From the NCBI GenBank assembly GCA_944412495.1, contig CALYBL010000032.1:120063-184062 (forward strand): a DNA stretch of 64,000 bases, in the 5' to 3' direction. A model generated the notes under the pieces. It made no database searches, was not told the DNA's origin, and was given only the letters and a program-made list of their open reading frames with translations. Position numbers and translations under genes: made by a program. This stretch comes from an uncultured Clostridia bacterium. Lineage in GTDB: Bacteria > Bacillota > Clostridia > Oscillospirales > Acutalibacteraceae. Below are positions 47,252 to 56,903 of this stretch, piece by piece. Positions within the stretch are counted from its first letter, which is position 1, and each line of letters opens with the position of its first letter.

Positions 47252-48715
47252 ATGGCCGCACACATAGGTGTTTCCGCTTCGCGGTCGCATAAAAGCATGG
47301 AGAAATATGAGCTTGTCGCCGGCTTTGAGACGCATGTCGAGCTGGCTACCGACACAAAGATATTCTGCGGCTGCACCACCAAGTTCGGAGGTGAGCCGAA
47401 CACGCACACCTGTCCGGTGTGCACCGGTATGCCCGGCGCACTGCCGAGGATAAACCGCAAGGCTGTCGAATACACCATAATGGCGGGTCTTGCAACAAAC
47501 GGTAAAATCAATAATCTGTCAAAGATGGACCGCAAAAATTACTTTTATCCCGATTTGCCGAAGGCCTATCAGGTCTCACAGTTCGAGCGTCCGCTGAGTA
47601 TCGGAGGATATATCGAGCTTGACTCAGGCAAGAGGATAAGGATAAACCACATACATCTTGAGGAGGACGCCGGCAAATTAGTCCACAAGGGCGGCAAGAC
47701 GTATATCGACTATAACCGCGGCGGCGTACCGCTTATGGAAATAGTGTCCGAGCCTGACATACGCTCTATAGAAGAGGGGATAGAATACCTCGAAAAGCTT
47801 CAGATGATAATGCGGTACATTGGCGTATCCGACTGTAGGATGCAGGAGGGCTCCATGCGCTGCGACGTAAACATATCCGTCCGGCCCGCCGGGAGCGAAA
47901 AGCTTGGCATCCGCTCGGAAATAAAGAACATGAACTCATTTACGCACATCGCAAAGGCGATGGAGTATGAATACACCCGCAAGGTAGACGCGGCCGAAAA
48001 CGGCGAAATACTCCCGCAGGAGACGCGGCGCTACAACGAGACAACGGGCGAGACGGAGGGCATGCGGACAAAGGAGGACGCCCACGACTACCGCTATTTT
48101 CTTGAGCCCGACCTTGTCCCCATGCGGATAAGCGACGAGGAGATTGAGGATATAAGGAAACGTCTCCCGCAGCTTCCGGCAGAGCGCATAAGGATATATA
48201 TAGATGAATACGGGCTTTCCGACGTGGACGCAAAAAACATAGCGAAATACAAAAACGTCGCAGAATTTTTCGAGGGCGCCGCAAAGCTGGTTAAAAATCC
48301 CAAGACGGTGTCGAATATGATAATCACCCAGATATTCAGCACACTCGGCACTGAAGAGGAAAAGGAAGCCTGCGACCTCAAGATTTCCTCTGAGCAGCTC
48401 GCCGGACTTATAAAGCTTTTGGACGACGGTCAGATAAACTCCAGCACGGCGAAAAAAGCGCTTGCAAAGATGCTGGAGACCGGCAGCGACGCAAGTGAGG
48501 TTATTCCCAAGGAGCAGATGGGCGGACTGAGCGACGAGGAGCTCGGCGCGCTGGTAAGTGAGGCCGTCGCGCAGTGTCAGCCGGCCGTAAACGACTATCT
48601 GGCCGGAAAGGAAAAGGCGATAAAGGCCGTTGTCGGCTACGTTATGAAGCAATCGCGCGGCAAGGCCGACGCCGCAAAGGCCGAGCAGATGATAATCGCA
48701 ATGGTAAAAAAATAG
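47252..48715 (+). CDS. gatB: Asp/Glu-tRNA amidotransferase subunit B
   Basis: A 487-residue GatB: it phosphorylates the Glu or Asp on mischarged tRNA and amidates it. GFETHVELATDTKIFCGC near 24-41, CPVCTGMPG near 55-63 and YFYPDLPKAYQVSQ are family landmarks; the C-terminal Yqey/tail domain follows (from about 340). AAAGGAG places the start at 47252, giving about 15 residues ahead of the usual YELVAG. 133 bases after gatA. Confidence 0.96.
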   Translation: MAAHIGVSASRSHKSMEKYELVAGFETHVELATDTKIFCGCTTKFGGEPNTHTCPVCTGMPGALPRINRKAVEYTIMAGLATNGKINNLSKMDRKNYFYPDLPKAYQVSQFERPLSIGGYIELDSGKRIRINHIHLEEDAGKLVHKGGKTYIDYNRGGVPLMEIVSEPDIRSIEEGIEYLEKLQMIMRYIGVSDCRMQEGSMRCDVNISVRPAGSEKLGIRSEIKNMNSFTHIAKAMEYEYTRKVDAAENGEILPQETRRYNETTGETEGMRTKEDAHDYRYFLEPDLVPMRISDEEIEDIRKRLPQLPAERIRIYIDEYGLSDVDAKNIAKYKNVAEFFEGAAKLVKNPKTVSNMIITQIFSTLGTEEEKEACDLKISSEQLAGLIKLLDDGQINSSTAKKALAKMLETGSDASEVIPKEQMGGLSDEELGALVSEAVAQCQPAVNDYLAGKEKAIKAVVGYVMKQSRGKADAAKAEQMIIAMVKK

Positions 48716-48840
48716 GCTTGCCGCCATGCGCTTCTGGCTTAACGCAGAATGCCGGCTTTTCCTTGCAAAGCCTTTGCTGAATTTTTTCTCTTATCACCGT
48801 TTTCTTGAGACTTATGTCTCTTATAAAGGCAGTAAAAATA

Positions 48841-48875
48841 AGCATTCCCCGGAATGAGCCGGGGAATGCTTTTTC
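48841..48875. terminator. Bidirectional terminator between gatB and the Cys-rich gene
   Basis: Perfect 12-bp stem AGCATTCCCCGG / CCGGGGAATGCT, 6-base loop, TTTTTCTTTTT on the plus side and TATTTTTA on the minus side; the two genes converge on it. Confidence 0.85.
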
Positions 48876-48889
48876 TTTTTACTCACTCG

Positions 48890-49702
48890 CTAAAACTGTT
48901 GCTTTTTGCAGCAGCTGTAAGGGATTCCGCAGTCCATGTCTGCCTCTTTAGGCGGGAAGAACTCATCGGTCGGGAAGTTTATGCGCTTAAAGGTCTCGCA
49001 TGGATTGTCGTAAGAGCAGTTGCACTCTTTGTCCGGTATGCAGAAGTCGTACACCGGCACCAATACCTGTACGTTTCTCACAAGCTTGATGATGCTGAAG
49101 AGTCCGAGTGTTACCAGGACCGTGCGGTTGCAGCAGTCGGGTGCACAGATGTCCGAGCCGAGCTGGCGGCATATGCTGGCCGGCAGGCACTTTATCTCGC
49201 AGCAGCAGTTGCAGCAGTCTGCAAGCTTGCATGAGAGTGCGACGGGATCTACCGCCTCCGCGATGCATTTAGGTGTGTTGACCGACTGCTTAACCTGCTC
49301 TGATGTCTCGTCACAGCCGTTCTCGCTCGAGAATACGCGTACGCTTCCCTCGCTGCCGAAGAGTATGCACTTCTTTTCGAAGAAGCATACGCCCTGTACC
49401 TCTATCGGCTGGCAATGCGGCGCAGTAAATACGTCAAACTTGACAAGGAAGAAATAGGTCAAATCGCAGGCATAAAAGCCGCGATTAAAATGTACAGGTT
49501 CAACATCGATAAAAACATTAAGTATTTCAGCGTCTTTACAGCGTACGCTTATAGCCTGTTCTATTACTTCCTGGCCACGCGGCGAGAAGTAACAGCGCAG
49601 ATCTTCAAGGCAGTCGCGGTCACAGCATGAGTCATACACTCTGCCTACATCCAGGCAAACGGCTTCTTTGAAGTCTGTAGGAGAGGTAATGTTTTCAGCC
49701 AT
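48890..49702 (-). CDS. Cysteine-rich conserved clostridial protein, possible spore-coat protein
   Basis: A 270-residue protein with about 30 cysteines (11 percent), including DSCCDRDC near 25-32, ADCCNCCCEIKC near 161-172 and CSYDNPC. The middle part (about 45-130) has beta-rich, ordered sequence (FNRGFYACDLTYFFLVKFDV), so it is not low-complexity. I recall similar uncharacterised proteins in many spore-forming Clostridia; a coat or exosporium role is a guess based on cysteine content. GGAGGATT six bases before the start. Monocistronic, own terminator. No signal peptide. Confidence 0.7.
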   Translation of the reverse strand: MAENITSPTDFKEAVCLDVGRVYDSCCDRDCLEDLRCYFSPRGQEVIEQAISVRCKDAEILNVFIDVEPVHFNRGFYACDLTYFFLVKFDVFTAPHCQPIEVQGVCFFEKKCILFGSEGSVRVFSSENGCDETSEQVKQSVNTPKCIAEAVDPVALSCKLADCCNCCCEIKCLPASICRQLGSDICAPDCCNRTVLVTLGLFSIIKLVRNVQVLVPVYDFCIPDKECNCSYDNPCETFKRINFPTDEFFPPKEADMDCGIPYSCCKKQQF

Positions 49703-49789
49703 AAATAATCCTCCTATAAAATATATTTAATCTGATTGTATAATCAGTTCAATATCATTTTATGTGAGGCCGGGCTTTCGGTTACAAGC

Positions 49790-49830
49790 AGAGGTGCGTT
49801 TATCAATATTTTTTTGATAAACGCACCTCT
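49790..49830. other. Long perfect hairpin with no clear owner
   Basis: 17-bp perfect stem AGAGGTGCGTTTATCAA / TTGATAAACGCACCTCT, 7-base T-rich loop. It lies 138 bases past the end of the AlkZ-like gene and about 90 bases upstream of the Cys-rich gene. It may be the terminator of the former, but the minus-side T-run is lacking. Confidence 0.5.
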
Positions 49831-49968
49831 ATTTTAGCTTTAACAATGCTTGTCTTACAAATTACCCTCAATCGGCTTTTTTACGGCCGGCTTCATGTCC
49901 AATTCCGGTTTTGGCAGCGGTAAATCTCTTCCGCTGCCGATCTGGCTGCCCTCTGTTAAGCGCCGAGC

Positions 49969-51042
49969 TTATATGCCTGCTCCCATAAAGCGCAGAGGCG
50001 CCCTTCCAAAGTTGACCTGCCTGACCGCTTCAATGATTTCGTCCATGCGTTCTTCATAGTCATCAAGGTCGCATACCACGTCGTTCAGGTCGTAAGGGCC
50101 GTTGCGAAAATGTCCGACCACTGCGCCGTGAAATTCACCATCTATAAAAAGATACTGCAGCGGCTCATGGTCATATTCGAGTTGACTGTAAAGCGGTTTA
50201 AACTGCTCCTTTAGTATATGCTCGTTTGATTTGTAAAGGAAATCATTGCGGTGAAAGGCATATACGCAGCGAATTGGCTTTGCCCTATAATCCTCTAAAA
50301 CAGCAGCATCCGATGTGAGCATATAGCCTCCGCCAATTTCCGACAGCACGCCTTCGGCCGCAAGCTCGCTTACAGCCGCCTTAATCTCTTTCTCCGGAAT
50401 CTTATAAAAGGATTTTGCCATTGCACAGTCAAACATTACATGACGATAGCTAAATCGCTGCAAAATCATCTTTAAGGCATCCCTTTTGGAAAGCTCCTCT
50501 TTATTTACTTCAGGAAACATCTCCTCAAACCTGTACCAGCCGCGGTCCCAGCCGCCGTCATACTGGTCCTCATAAACCATAAAAGCCTGCTGCAGACGAT
50601 GAAGCGCCGGGGTAATCTCCTTAACAAGCAGACCCGTCTCCTCTTTTATCTGCTGTATGTTAAGGGGCCCTCTAAGCTCAATCAGTTCAAAAATCAGACG
50701 CTGTATCTGAGTAAGCTCCTCCAGCGGCTTGCGGTAAAGAGCAGCAAACAGGCCCATGTCCTCACGGACAATCCACCCGAGATTCCCGCCGGCAAATCTT
50801 CCCTTTACAAGCGTCCTGTCAGCCTGACGCCTGCGGTTGAACTCAATATCGTCAAACGCCGCGCGAAACGACAGCGTGGGCGGCTGGCCAAAGCCGTTCC
50901 AAAAAACATTTTGCCCCGGCTGTGTGTCGCGGTAAAGCTGCGTATATTCCTCCTCGTCAGCCTTAGCCGCAAGGTGCTGCCTTTCCATACGCAGTCCTTT
51001 TACTTTATCTATAAGCTCCATAGGTGTCTGTGCCGCCATCAT
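49969..51042 (-). CDS. AlkZ/YcaQ-related winged-helix protein
   Basis: A 357-residue protein of the HTH_42 superfamily: several winged-helix units (for example LRGPLNIQQIKEETGLLVKE near 125-144) and a C-terminal beta region with FIDGEFHGAVVGHF near 302-315. E. coli AlkZ (YcaQ) of this superfamily unhooks DNA crosslinks with a QxQ or QxD motif in this beta region; here that segment reads differently, so activity is uncertain. AGGGGAG before ATG 51042. Its stop is 16 bases from no partner; the next gene upstream is divergent in purpose (rfbD). Confidence 0.65.
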   Translation of the reverse strand: MMAAQTPMELIDKVKGLRMERQHLAAKADEEEYTQLYRDTQPGQNVFWNGFGQPPTLSFRAAFDDIEFNRRRQADRTLVKGRFAGGNLGWIVREDMGLFAALYRKPLEELTQIQRLIFELIELRGPLNIQQIKEETGLLVKEITPALHRLQQAFMVYEDQYDGGWDRGWYRFEEMFPEVNKEELSKRDALKMILQRFSYRHVMFDCAMAKSFYKIPEKEIKAAVSELAAEGVLSEIGGGYMLTSDAAVLEDYRAKPIRCVYAFHRNDFLYKSNEHILKEQFKPLYSQLEYDHEPLQYLFIDGEFHGAVVGHFRNGPYDLNDVVCDLDDYEERMDEIIEAVRQVNFGRAPLRFMGAGI

Positions 51043-51058
51043 CGTGCACTCCCCTAAG

Positions 51059-51913
51059 CTATATCGTCTCCTTTACCTGCTCAACATACCATTTAAGGGT
51101 GTCCTCCCAGCGCGGAAGCAGTTTAAAGCCGGCGTCTGAAAGTGACCTCTTAGACATGCGCGAGTTCATCGGACGCACAGCCTTTGCCGCCTTATACTCG
51201 CTCGTCGGTATGCCCGTCACCTTAACGTCGACGCCTGCATATTCAAATATTTTTGACGCGAACTCATACCAGCTGCATATGCCCTCATTCGTCGCATGAT
51301 ATACGCCGTATTTGTCGGTAACTACCATGTCGAGCAGCAGCGGCGCGAGGTCGGCAGTGCAGGTGGGCGAGCCTATCTGATCGTTTACCACCCTTATTTC
51401 GCTGTTGGTCTTCGCAAGGCGGAGCATGGTCTTAACGAAATTATTGCCGTTTACGCCGAACACCCACGATATTCTTACTATAAAATATTTGGAGAGCAGC
51501 TCTTTTACCGCCAATTCCCCCATATACTTGCTTTTGCCGTACTCGCACTGCGGTGCGGCAGGGCTGTCGGTCTCAAACGGAGTATCGCCCTTGCCGTCGA
51601 ATACATAATCAGTGCTTATATATATCATCTTGGCGTCGATTTCCTTCGCCGCCTTGGCTATGTTCTCTGTGCCCTTGGCGTTCACCCTTTCGCAGAGCTC
51701 CGGCTCATCCTCGGCGCGGTCAACGGCGGTATAGGCTGCGCAGTGTATAACCGCATCGGGCCGCAGGCTTAATATAAAGTCATGCGTCTGCTTTTCGTCC
51801 GTTATGTCAAATTCGTCTATATCGGCGCCTATGCATTCAAGCCCGCGCCTGGCGCCCTCCTTCATCACGTCGTATCCAAGCTGACCCTTAACGCCCGTAA
51901 CAAGTATCTTCAT
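51059..51913 (-). CDS. rfbD: dTDP-4-dehydrorhamnose reductase
   Basis: A 284-residue extended short-chain dehydrogenase making dTDP-L-rhamnose, the last pathway step. NAD(P) motif TGVKGQLGYDV near 6-16, catalytic YISTDYVFDGKG with SxY..., YGKSKYMGE (YxxxK) near 128-136. GAGGTG before ATG 51913; an open upstream extension of 51 codons is not used. Last gene of the rfb group. Confidence 0.94.
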   Translation of the reverse strand: MKILVTGVKGQLGYDVMKEGARRGLECIGADIDEFDITDEKQTHDFILSLRPDAVIHCAAYTAVDRAEDEPELCERVNAKGTENIAKAAKEIDAKMIYISTDYVFDGKGDTPFETDSPAAPQCEYGKSKYMGELAVKELLSKYFIVRISWVFGVNGNNFVKTMLRLAKTNSEIRVVNDQIGSPTCTADLAPLLLDMVVTDKYGVYHATNEGICSWYEFASKIFEYAGVDVKVTGIPTSEYKAAKAVRPMNSRMSKRSLSDAGFKLLPRWEDTLKWYVEQVKETI

Positions 51914-52099
51914 TATTAAAACACCTCTGATATCCGTCTTGAAATTATTTGCCGCTCCGCGCCGTTTAAGACAGCGCCACGCCCCGTGCGCCGCTGCTCT
52001 CTGTATACGGCAGTGCAGTCTGATTGCTGCAGGGGCTTCGGGTGTGCCGCAGCACGCCTGAAGCATGCGTGCAGAGTGCTTCCGCCGGGCCGGACAGCC

Positions 52100-53137
52100 T
52101 TACTGCTTCTTTGCTTCGCCGCGGTTTTCGTACATTCTCTTATAATAATCGGCGTATTCACCGCTTATTATATTCTCCCACCAGCTGCGGTTGTCGAGAT
52201 ACCATTTTATGGTTTTTTTGATGCCGTCCTCAAATTTCGTGGCCGGCAGCCAGCCAAGCTCGCTGTGAATCTTGGTCGGGTCTATCGCATAGCGCAGGTC
52301 ATGACCCTTGCGGTCGGTCACATAGGTTATAAGCGATTCCGGCTTGCCCAGCTCGCGCAGTATTATCTTCACTACATCTATATTGGCGCGCTCGTTGTGG
52401 CCGCCTATGTTGTATACCTCGCCTATCCTTCCTTTGCGTATGATAAGGTCAATGGCAGAGCAGTGGTCCTCGACATACAGCCAGTCGCGGACGTTTTCGC
52501 CTGTGCCGTACACCGGCAGCGACTCGTCGGCCAGCGCGCGCGTTATCATAAGCGGTATCATCTTCTCCGGAAAATGATACGGACCGTAGTTATTGGAGCA
52601 GCGCGATATAGTCACCGGCAGTCCATATGTGCGGTGATACGCCTGGACAAGCAGGTCAGCCGAGGCTTTTGACGCGGAATAGGGTGAGGAGGTGTGTATC
52701 GGCGTCTCCTCTGTAAAGAACAGGTCCGGCCTGTCAAGCGGGAGGTCGCCGTAAACCTCATCGGTTGACACCTGATGATAGCGCGGCACATTGAATTTCA
52801 GACAAGCGTCCATAAGCACCTGCGTGCCGAGTATGTTCGAGCGCAAAAACAGCTCGGGATTCTCTATAGAGCGGTCGACATGCGACTCGGCGGCAAAGTT
52901 CACCACCACGTCTATATCATGCCTGCCGAATATCTTATATATGGCTTCCCTGTCGGATATGTCCGCCTTTTCAAAGGTGAAGCGCTTATCCTCCATTGCG
53001 CGGCTCAGCGTCTCCATATTCCCGGCATAGGTGAGCGCGTCGACGCATATCACATTGTCGTCGCTGTAATTGTCAAGAATATAATAAACAAAGTTGGCGC
53101 CTATAAATCCTGCGCCGCCGGTAACTAAAATATTCAT
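52100..53137 (-). CDS. rfbB: dTDP-glucose 4,6-dehydratase
   Basis: A 345-residue dehydratase, second pathway step. Rossmann TGGAGFIGANFVYY near 6-19, FAAESHVDRSI near 80-90, STDEVYGDLP near 121-130 and YSASKASAD (YxxxK) near 156-164. GGAGG before the ATG. It is 12 bases after rfbC. The C-terminus has a KQ-rich tail. Confidence 0.95.
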   Translation of the reverse strand: MNILVTGGAGFIGANFVYYILDNYSDDNVICVDALTYAGNMETLSRAMEDKRFTFEKADISDREAIYKIFGRHDIDVVVNFAAESHVDRSIENPELFLRSNILGTQVLMDACLKFNVPRYHQVSTDEVYGDLPLDRPDLFFTEETPIHTSSPYSASKASADLLVQAYHRTYGLPVTISRCSNNYGPYHFPEKMIPLMITRALADESLPVYGTGENVRDWLYVEDHCSAIDLIIRKGRIGEVYNIGGHNERANIDVVKIILRELGKPESLITYVTDRKGHDLRYAIDPTKIHSELGWLPATKFEDGIKKTIKWYLDNRSWWENIISGEYADYYKRMYENRGEAKKQ

Positions 53138-53149
53138 ACCTTACCTCCG

Positions 53150-53698
53150 TTAATCAAAAGCGTGCTTGTCCGGGTCAAACACCGGTGCTGCTTTGTCCTT
53201 GTCAGATATTATCGGGGCACTGACTCCCCAGTCTATGTTAAAGGCCGGGCTGTCAAAGCGCACCGAGCGGTCGCACTCCGGCGAATAGTACTCGTCGACC
53301 TTATACTGCACCTCGCAGTTGTCGCAAAGCGTCACAAACCCGTGCAGAAAGCCCTTCGGCAAGAACAGCTGGCGGAAATTCGCCGCCGTGAGCTCCACCG
53401 CCACCCATTTCATAAAGGTCGGTGACGAGCGGCGTACGTCCACCGCCACATCTATAATGGCGCCGTTTGTGCAGCGTACCAGCTTGGCCTGAGCCATTGG
53501 TGCGCACTGATAATGCAGGCCGCGCAGCGTGCCCTTTTTCGCCGACATCGAATGGTTGTCCTGTACAAAAACAGCGCCGCCGGTAGCCTCGTCAAGCAGC
53601 TTTTTGGAATACGTCTCGGTAAACCAGCCGCGGTTGTCGCCGAACACCTTAGGCTCGATTATAACAAGGCCTTCGATTTCCGTCTTTTTTATCTCCAT
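53150..53698 (-). CDS. rfbC: dTDP-4-dehydrorhamnose 3,5-epimerase
   Basis: A 182-residue cupin-fold epimerase, third step. Catalytic His in LRGLHYQCAP near 55-64 and the DVAVDVRRSSPTF segment are present. GGAGG eight bases before ATG 53698. Tightly linked to rfbB. Confidence 0.95.
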   Translation of the reverse strand: MEIKKTEIEGLVIIEPKVFGDNRGWFTETYSKKLLDEATGGAVFVQDNHSMSAKKGTLRGLHYQCAPMAQAKLVRCTNGAIIDVAVDVRRSSPTFMKWVAVELTAANFRQLFLPKGFLHGFVTLCDNCEVQYKVDEYYSPECDRSVRFDSPAFNIDWGVSAPIISDKDKAAPVFDPDKHAFD

Positions 53699-54268
53699 TA
53701 TTTTTGCCTCCAAAAAATATATTTCATTATATATTATAGGATATTTAGTCACTGCTAATCGCAGACGCCGCCAATAAATGCCTCCATTTGCCGGCTTTCC
53801 TTCTCATCTCTCTGAGCCTTGGTCCACAGCGGCAGAGCTTAAAAGCAGCTATACGGCAAGGCTTTGCATATATCACATCTCATCATTAATATCATTAAAG
53901 CCGCACCGCCGCGACGGCCATGTCATATCACTTCGCCGCGTACCGCACGGCCGCACATCGGAAATCAAGCGCCCTCCGCCATGACGGATTAACAGCCATG
54001 CAAATTAATGACAGCATCAGAAGCTTTGGCTCAACATGGAACATCCCGGCCTGTCATGCTTTCCCTCTTGCAGCAGCGTCCTTTGCGGCGCGCCTCTTTC
54101 AGCACGTAAGTGCACACCTTCACCGGCCGGGAATATGCAGGCAGCTTGAGTCCGGCTCATACCACATAGTGTCTTACCAGCTTCCGCTGTGCTCCCGCAG
54201 TCAGGCAGCCCGCACGCGGCACTCGCCCGGCGAAATGCCGGCAGGCGTATTTATATGTAAGCCCGCGC
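53699..54268. other. Gap between rfbA and rfbC, nothing recognised
   Basis: 570 bases inside an otherwise compact pathway cluster; no gene, repeat or terminator identified. Confidence 0.45.
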
Positions 54269-55159
54269 TCAGTCGAGTATTTTGTTCTGGGCAACGCGAA
54301 GCAGATACTGCCCGTACGGTGACTTGCCGTATTTCTTTGCCGAGTCGAGCAGCTGCTCGGTGGTAATAAGCCCCTTGTTGAAGGCTATCTCCTCCGGCGA
54401 CGAAACAGCAATGCCCTGCCGGCGCTGTATTATCCCGACATAGTTTGACGCGTCCAGCAGACTGTCTATGGTGCCCGTATCAAGCCACGCATAGCCGCGG
54501 CCCATGAGCTTTACGTCAAGCCTGCCCTTTTCAAGATACACCTTGTTAAGGTCGGTTATCTCAAGCTCGCCGCGCGCGCTCGGCTTTAATGCCTTTGCGT
54601 ATTCGGCAACGTCCCCGTCGTAGAAATAAAGCCCTGTCACGGCGTAGTTCGAGCGCGGCTTTTCCGGCTTTTCCTCAATGGAGAGCACCCTGCCGTCCCT
54701 GTCAAACTCTACCACGCCGAAGCGCTCGGGGTCGTCGACATAATAGCCGAACACCGTGGCCCTGCCCTCGTTTGCAGATGCCTGCGCAAGCAGCTCGCCC
54801 ATGCCGTTGCCGTAAAAGATGTTGTCGCCCAAAATCATAGCGCATGGGGCGCCGTCCAAAAAGTCCGCGCCGATGATAAACGCCTGCGCCAGCCCGTCGG
54901 GCGACGGCTGCACCGCGTACTGTATGCTTATCCCGAACTGCGAGCCATCGCCCAGCAGCCTTTCAAAATTCGGCGTATCGTTTGGCGTGGATATAATGAG
55001 TATATCCTCTATCCCCGCCAGCAGCAGCGTCGACAGCGGATAGTAGATCATAGGCTTGTCATACACGTTCAGCAGCTGCTTGCTCGTTATCATGGTCAGC
55101 GGATACAGCCGGGTGCCGGAGCCGCCGGCAAGGATTATACCCTTTCTCTTGTTAGACAT
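54269..55159 (-). CDS. rfbA: Glucose-1-phosphate thymidylyltransferase
   Basis: A 296-residue nucleotidyltransferase, first step: dTTP and glucose-1-phosphate to dTDP-glucose. Signature [16 protein letters not shown] near 7-22, [10 protein letters not shown] near 81-90 and [15 protein letters not shown] near 157-171. AAGGGAG ahead of ATG 55159; a 21-codon upstream frame is not used. Confidence 0.95.
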   Translation of the reverse strand: MSNKRKGIILAGGSGTRLYPLTMITSKQLLNVYDKPMIYYPLSTLLLAGIEDILIISTPNDTPNFERLLGDGSQFGISIQYAVQPSPDGLAQAFIIGADFLDGAPCAMILGDNIFYGNGMGELLAQASANEGRATVFGYYVDDPERFGVVEFDRDGRVLSIEEKPEKPRSNYAVTGLYFYDGDVAEYAKALKPSARGELEITDLNKVYLEKGRLDVKLMGRGYAWLDTGTIDSLLDASNYVGIIQRRQGIAVSSPEEIAFNKGLITTEQLLDSAKKYGKSPYGQYLLRVAQNKILD

Positions 55160-55510
55160 ATTCACATCTCCCTTATAGTCTCGGATAATGCTTGTCCGTT
55201 TAATAAGACGTATCACCGTCATGTGCCGAAGCCGGCGTTAATGACCTCTCCGGCAAAGACTTTTATTTTACAAGGCTTTTGTTCCGGCATAAAATATACC
55301 GGCCAAAAGCCGAAAAGACTTATGCGTATCATAAATCAATCCCGATTTAATGCATGCGGCGGACCTTAAAGCCTGAAGCCTTTTAGAAGCCCTTTACTGC
55401 AAGCCCGCGGTGCTTTATCCCGCAAGACGGACGCCGGAGACGCTGCCCCCTATTACAGCGGACGCCTGACAAATCCCCGCAGCATGGCGCTTCGCCGGGA
55501 TGAATGGCCG
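55160..55510. other. Intergenic, nothing recognised
   Basis: 351 bases between the glycosyltransferase gene and rfbA; no feature beyond the rfbA ribosome binding site. Confidence 0.45.
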
Positions 55511-56518
55511 CTACTGCTTGTATCTCTCGCAGATATCCATAAAAACGTCCCTGTCCACCGTGTTGTACTTCCTGCTGTAAAAGGCAACTGCGCCCGTCAC
55601 CCGCTTCGAGGTTTTAAAGCCGTAGCGGTTTTTCAGCATCTTAAGCATGACTATGCCAAGATATACGCGGCGGAAGCAGCGCCATCTGAGCGGGGTCATA
55701 AACTCCTTTTGGTCAATAATCCTGTTGGTAAAATGCACTATATTTCGATAATCGTCGTTTGATGACGTTTTTACCATGGAGCTGCTGACCTTATGATAAA
55801 GCACAGCGCCAAGCGCACAGCCGAGCCTTATCCCCGCCTTTTTCATGCGCATGCAGAAATTGAAGTCATCCTCGCCGAAAAAGAATTTGTCCGTAAAAAG
55901 CCCGTATTTAAGCAGCAGCTCGGTGCGGCAGCACATAAAGCAGCCCGTTAAAAACTCGCAGTCCATTACCTCTATGCCGCGCGCCTTCATCCGGTCTATC
56001 TTCTTCTGACTGAAATATCTCTTGTCACCGTAAAAGGTAAAATATCCGCCGGCGTTCCAAAGCTTGCTGCGGTCGCTGTAATATCTTATATCGCCCGTCA
56101 TAACGCCGTATTCCTTATGCCCTTCCATGGCGGAGTAAAGCTTTTGCAGCGTGTCCGGCGACAGCAGGGTGTCGTTGTTTATCAGAGTAATATATTCAAA
56201 GCCCTTATCCTTTATCACGTCGAATATTATATTGTTCGCCACGGCAAAGCCCAGGTTCTCGGGGCTTCTTATAAAAATATACCTATACGCAGGATTATAA
56301 TCGTATTCGTTCACAAAATCATCCAGCGTCATTATTTTATACTGACCGGTTGCATTTTCCTCAAACCACGCCTCTATCTTCTCTGCATATTCCGGGTTTG
56401 AGGCGTTGTCCAGCAGGTAAAAGCAGTCGTCACCTCCAAGCTGGCCGCGCAGAGAATCAAGATATTCCGTTGTGTCGTCACAATCCTGCCATGTAAGCGT
56501 TACTATTGCGCTGCGCAT
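55511..56518 (-). CDS. Family 2 glycosyltransferase, probably rhamnosyltransferase
   Basis: A 335-residue GT2 enzyme. AIVTLTWQDCDDTTEYLDSL opening, LINNDTLLSPDTL (NND as DxD) near 111-123, and GCFMCCRTELL, FFGEDDFNFCMRM near 205-217 typical of rhamnosyltransferase-like GT2. No membrane anchor. Lies upstream of the rhamnose genes, so dTDP-rhamnose is a likely donor. The start at 56518 is chosen by family; its GAAAGG site is rather far upstream. Confidence 0.82.
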   Translation of the reverse strand: MRSAIVTLTWQDCDDTTEYLDSLRGQLGGDDCFYLLDNASNPEYAEKIEAWFEENATGQYKIMTLDDFVNEYDYNPAYRYIFIRSPENLGFAVANNIIFDVIKDKGFEYITLINNDTLLSPDTLQKLYSAMEGHKEYGVMTGDIRYYSDRSKLWNAGGYFTFYGDKRYFSQKKIDRMKARGIEVMDCEFLTGCFMCCRTELLLKYGLFTDKFFFGEDDFNFCMRMKKAGIRLGCALGAVLYHKVSSSMVKTSSNDDYRNIVHFTNRIIDQKEFMTPLRWRCFRRVYLGIVMLKMLKNRYGFKTSKRVTGAVAFYSRKYNTVDRDVFMDICERYKQ

Positions 56519-56903
56519 ATGTTTAAACTGCCTTTCAATTAAATGTGATTGTTCTGGTGCTGCACAGCAGGCCGTGTCAGAGGCATGCTGCATATTTGTT
56601 TTGTAAGCCGCCCCGATAAGGCGGGAAAACCGGCTCACATAGCACCCGTTTAATTATTATTGGAAAAATTCAAAAGCTTAACCAAACGTCCGCATGTCCA
56701 GACATACAGCAAACGCTTTTTCGTATCTTTTCAGGCTATATTTGCTTGAGCTTAAATCCGTTTGCAAATATCAAGTGATTATACCATAGTATGACGAGGT
56801 CTGTCAAATGCGGAGGCGTTTTCATAATACAACAACATGTTGACTTATGCCTCCGGTTACCTTACAATTAAATTAATTACCGAGAGAATGGAGGCGGCAC
56901 CGA
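56519..56903. other. Divergent intergenic, nothing definite
   Basis: 385 bases between the glycosyltransferase and thyA; AT-rich, should hold both promoters. No box pair stands out. Confidence 0.45.
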
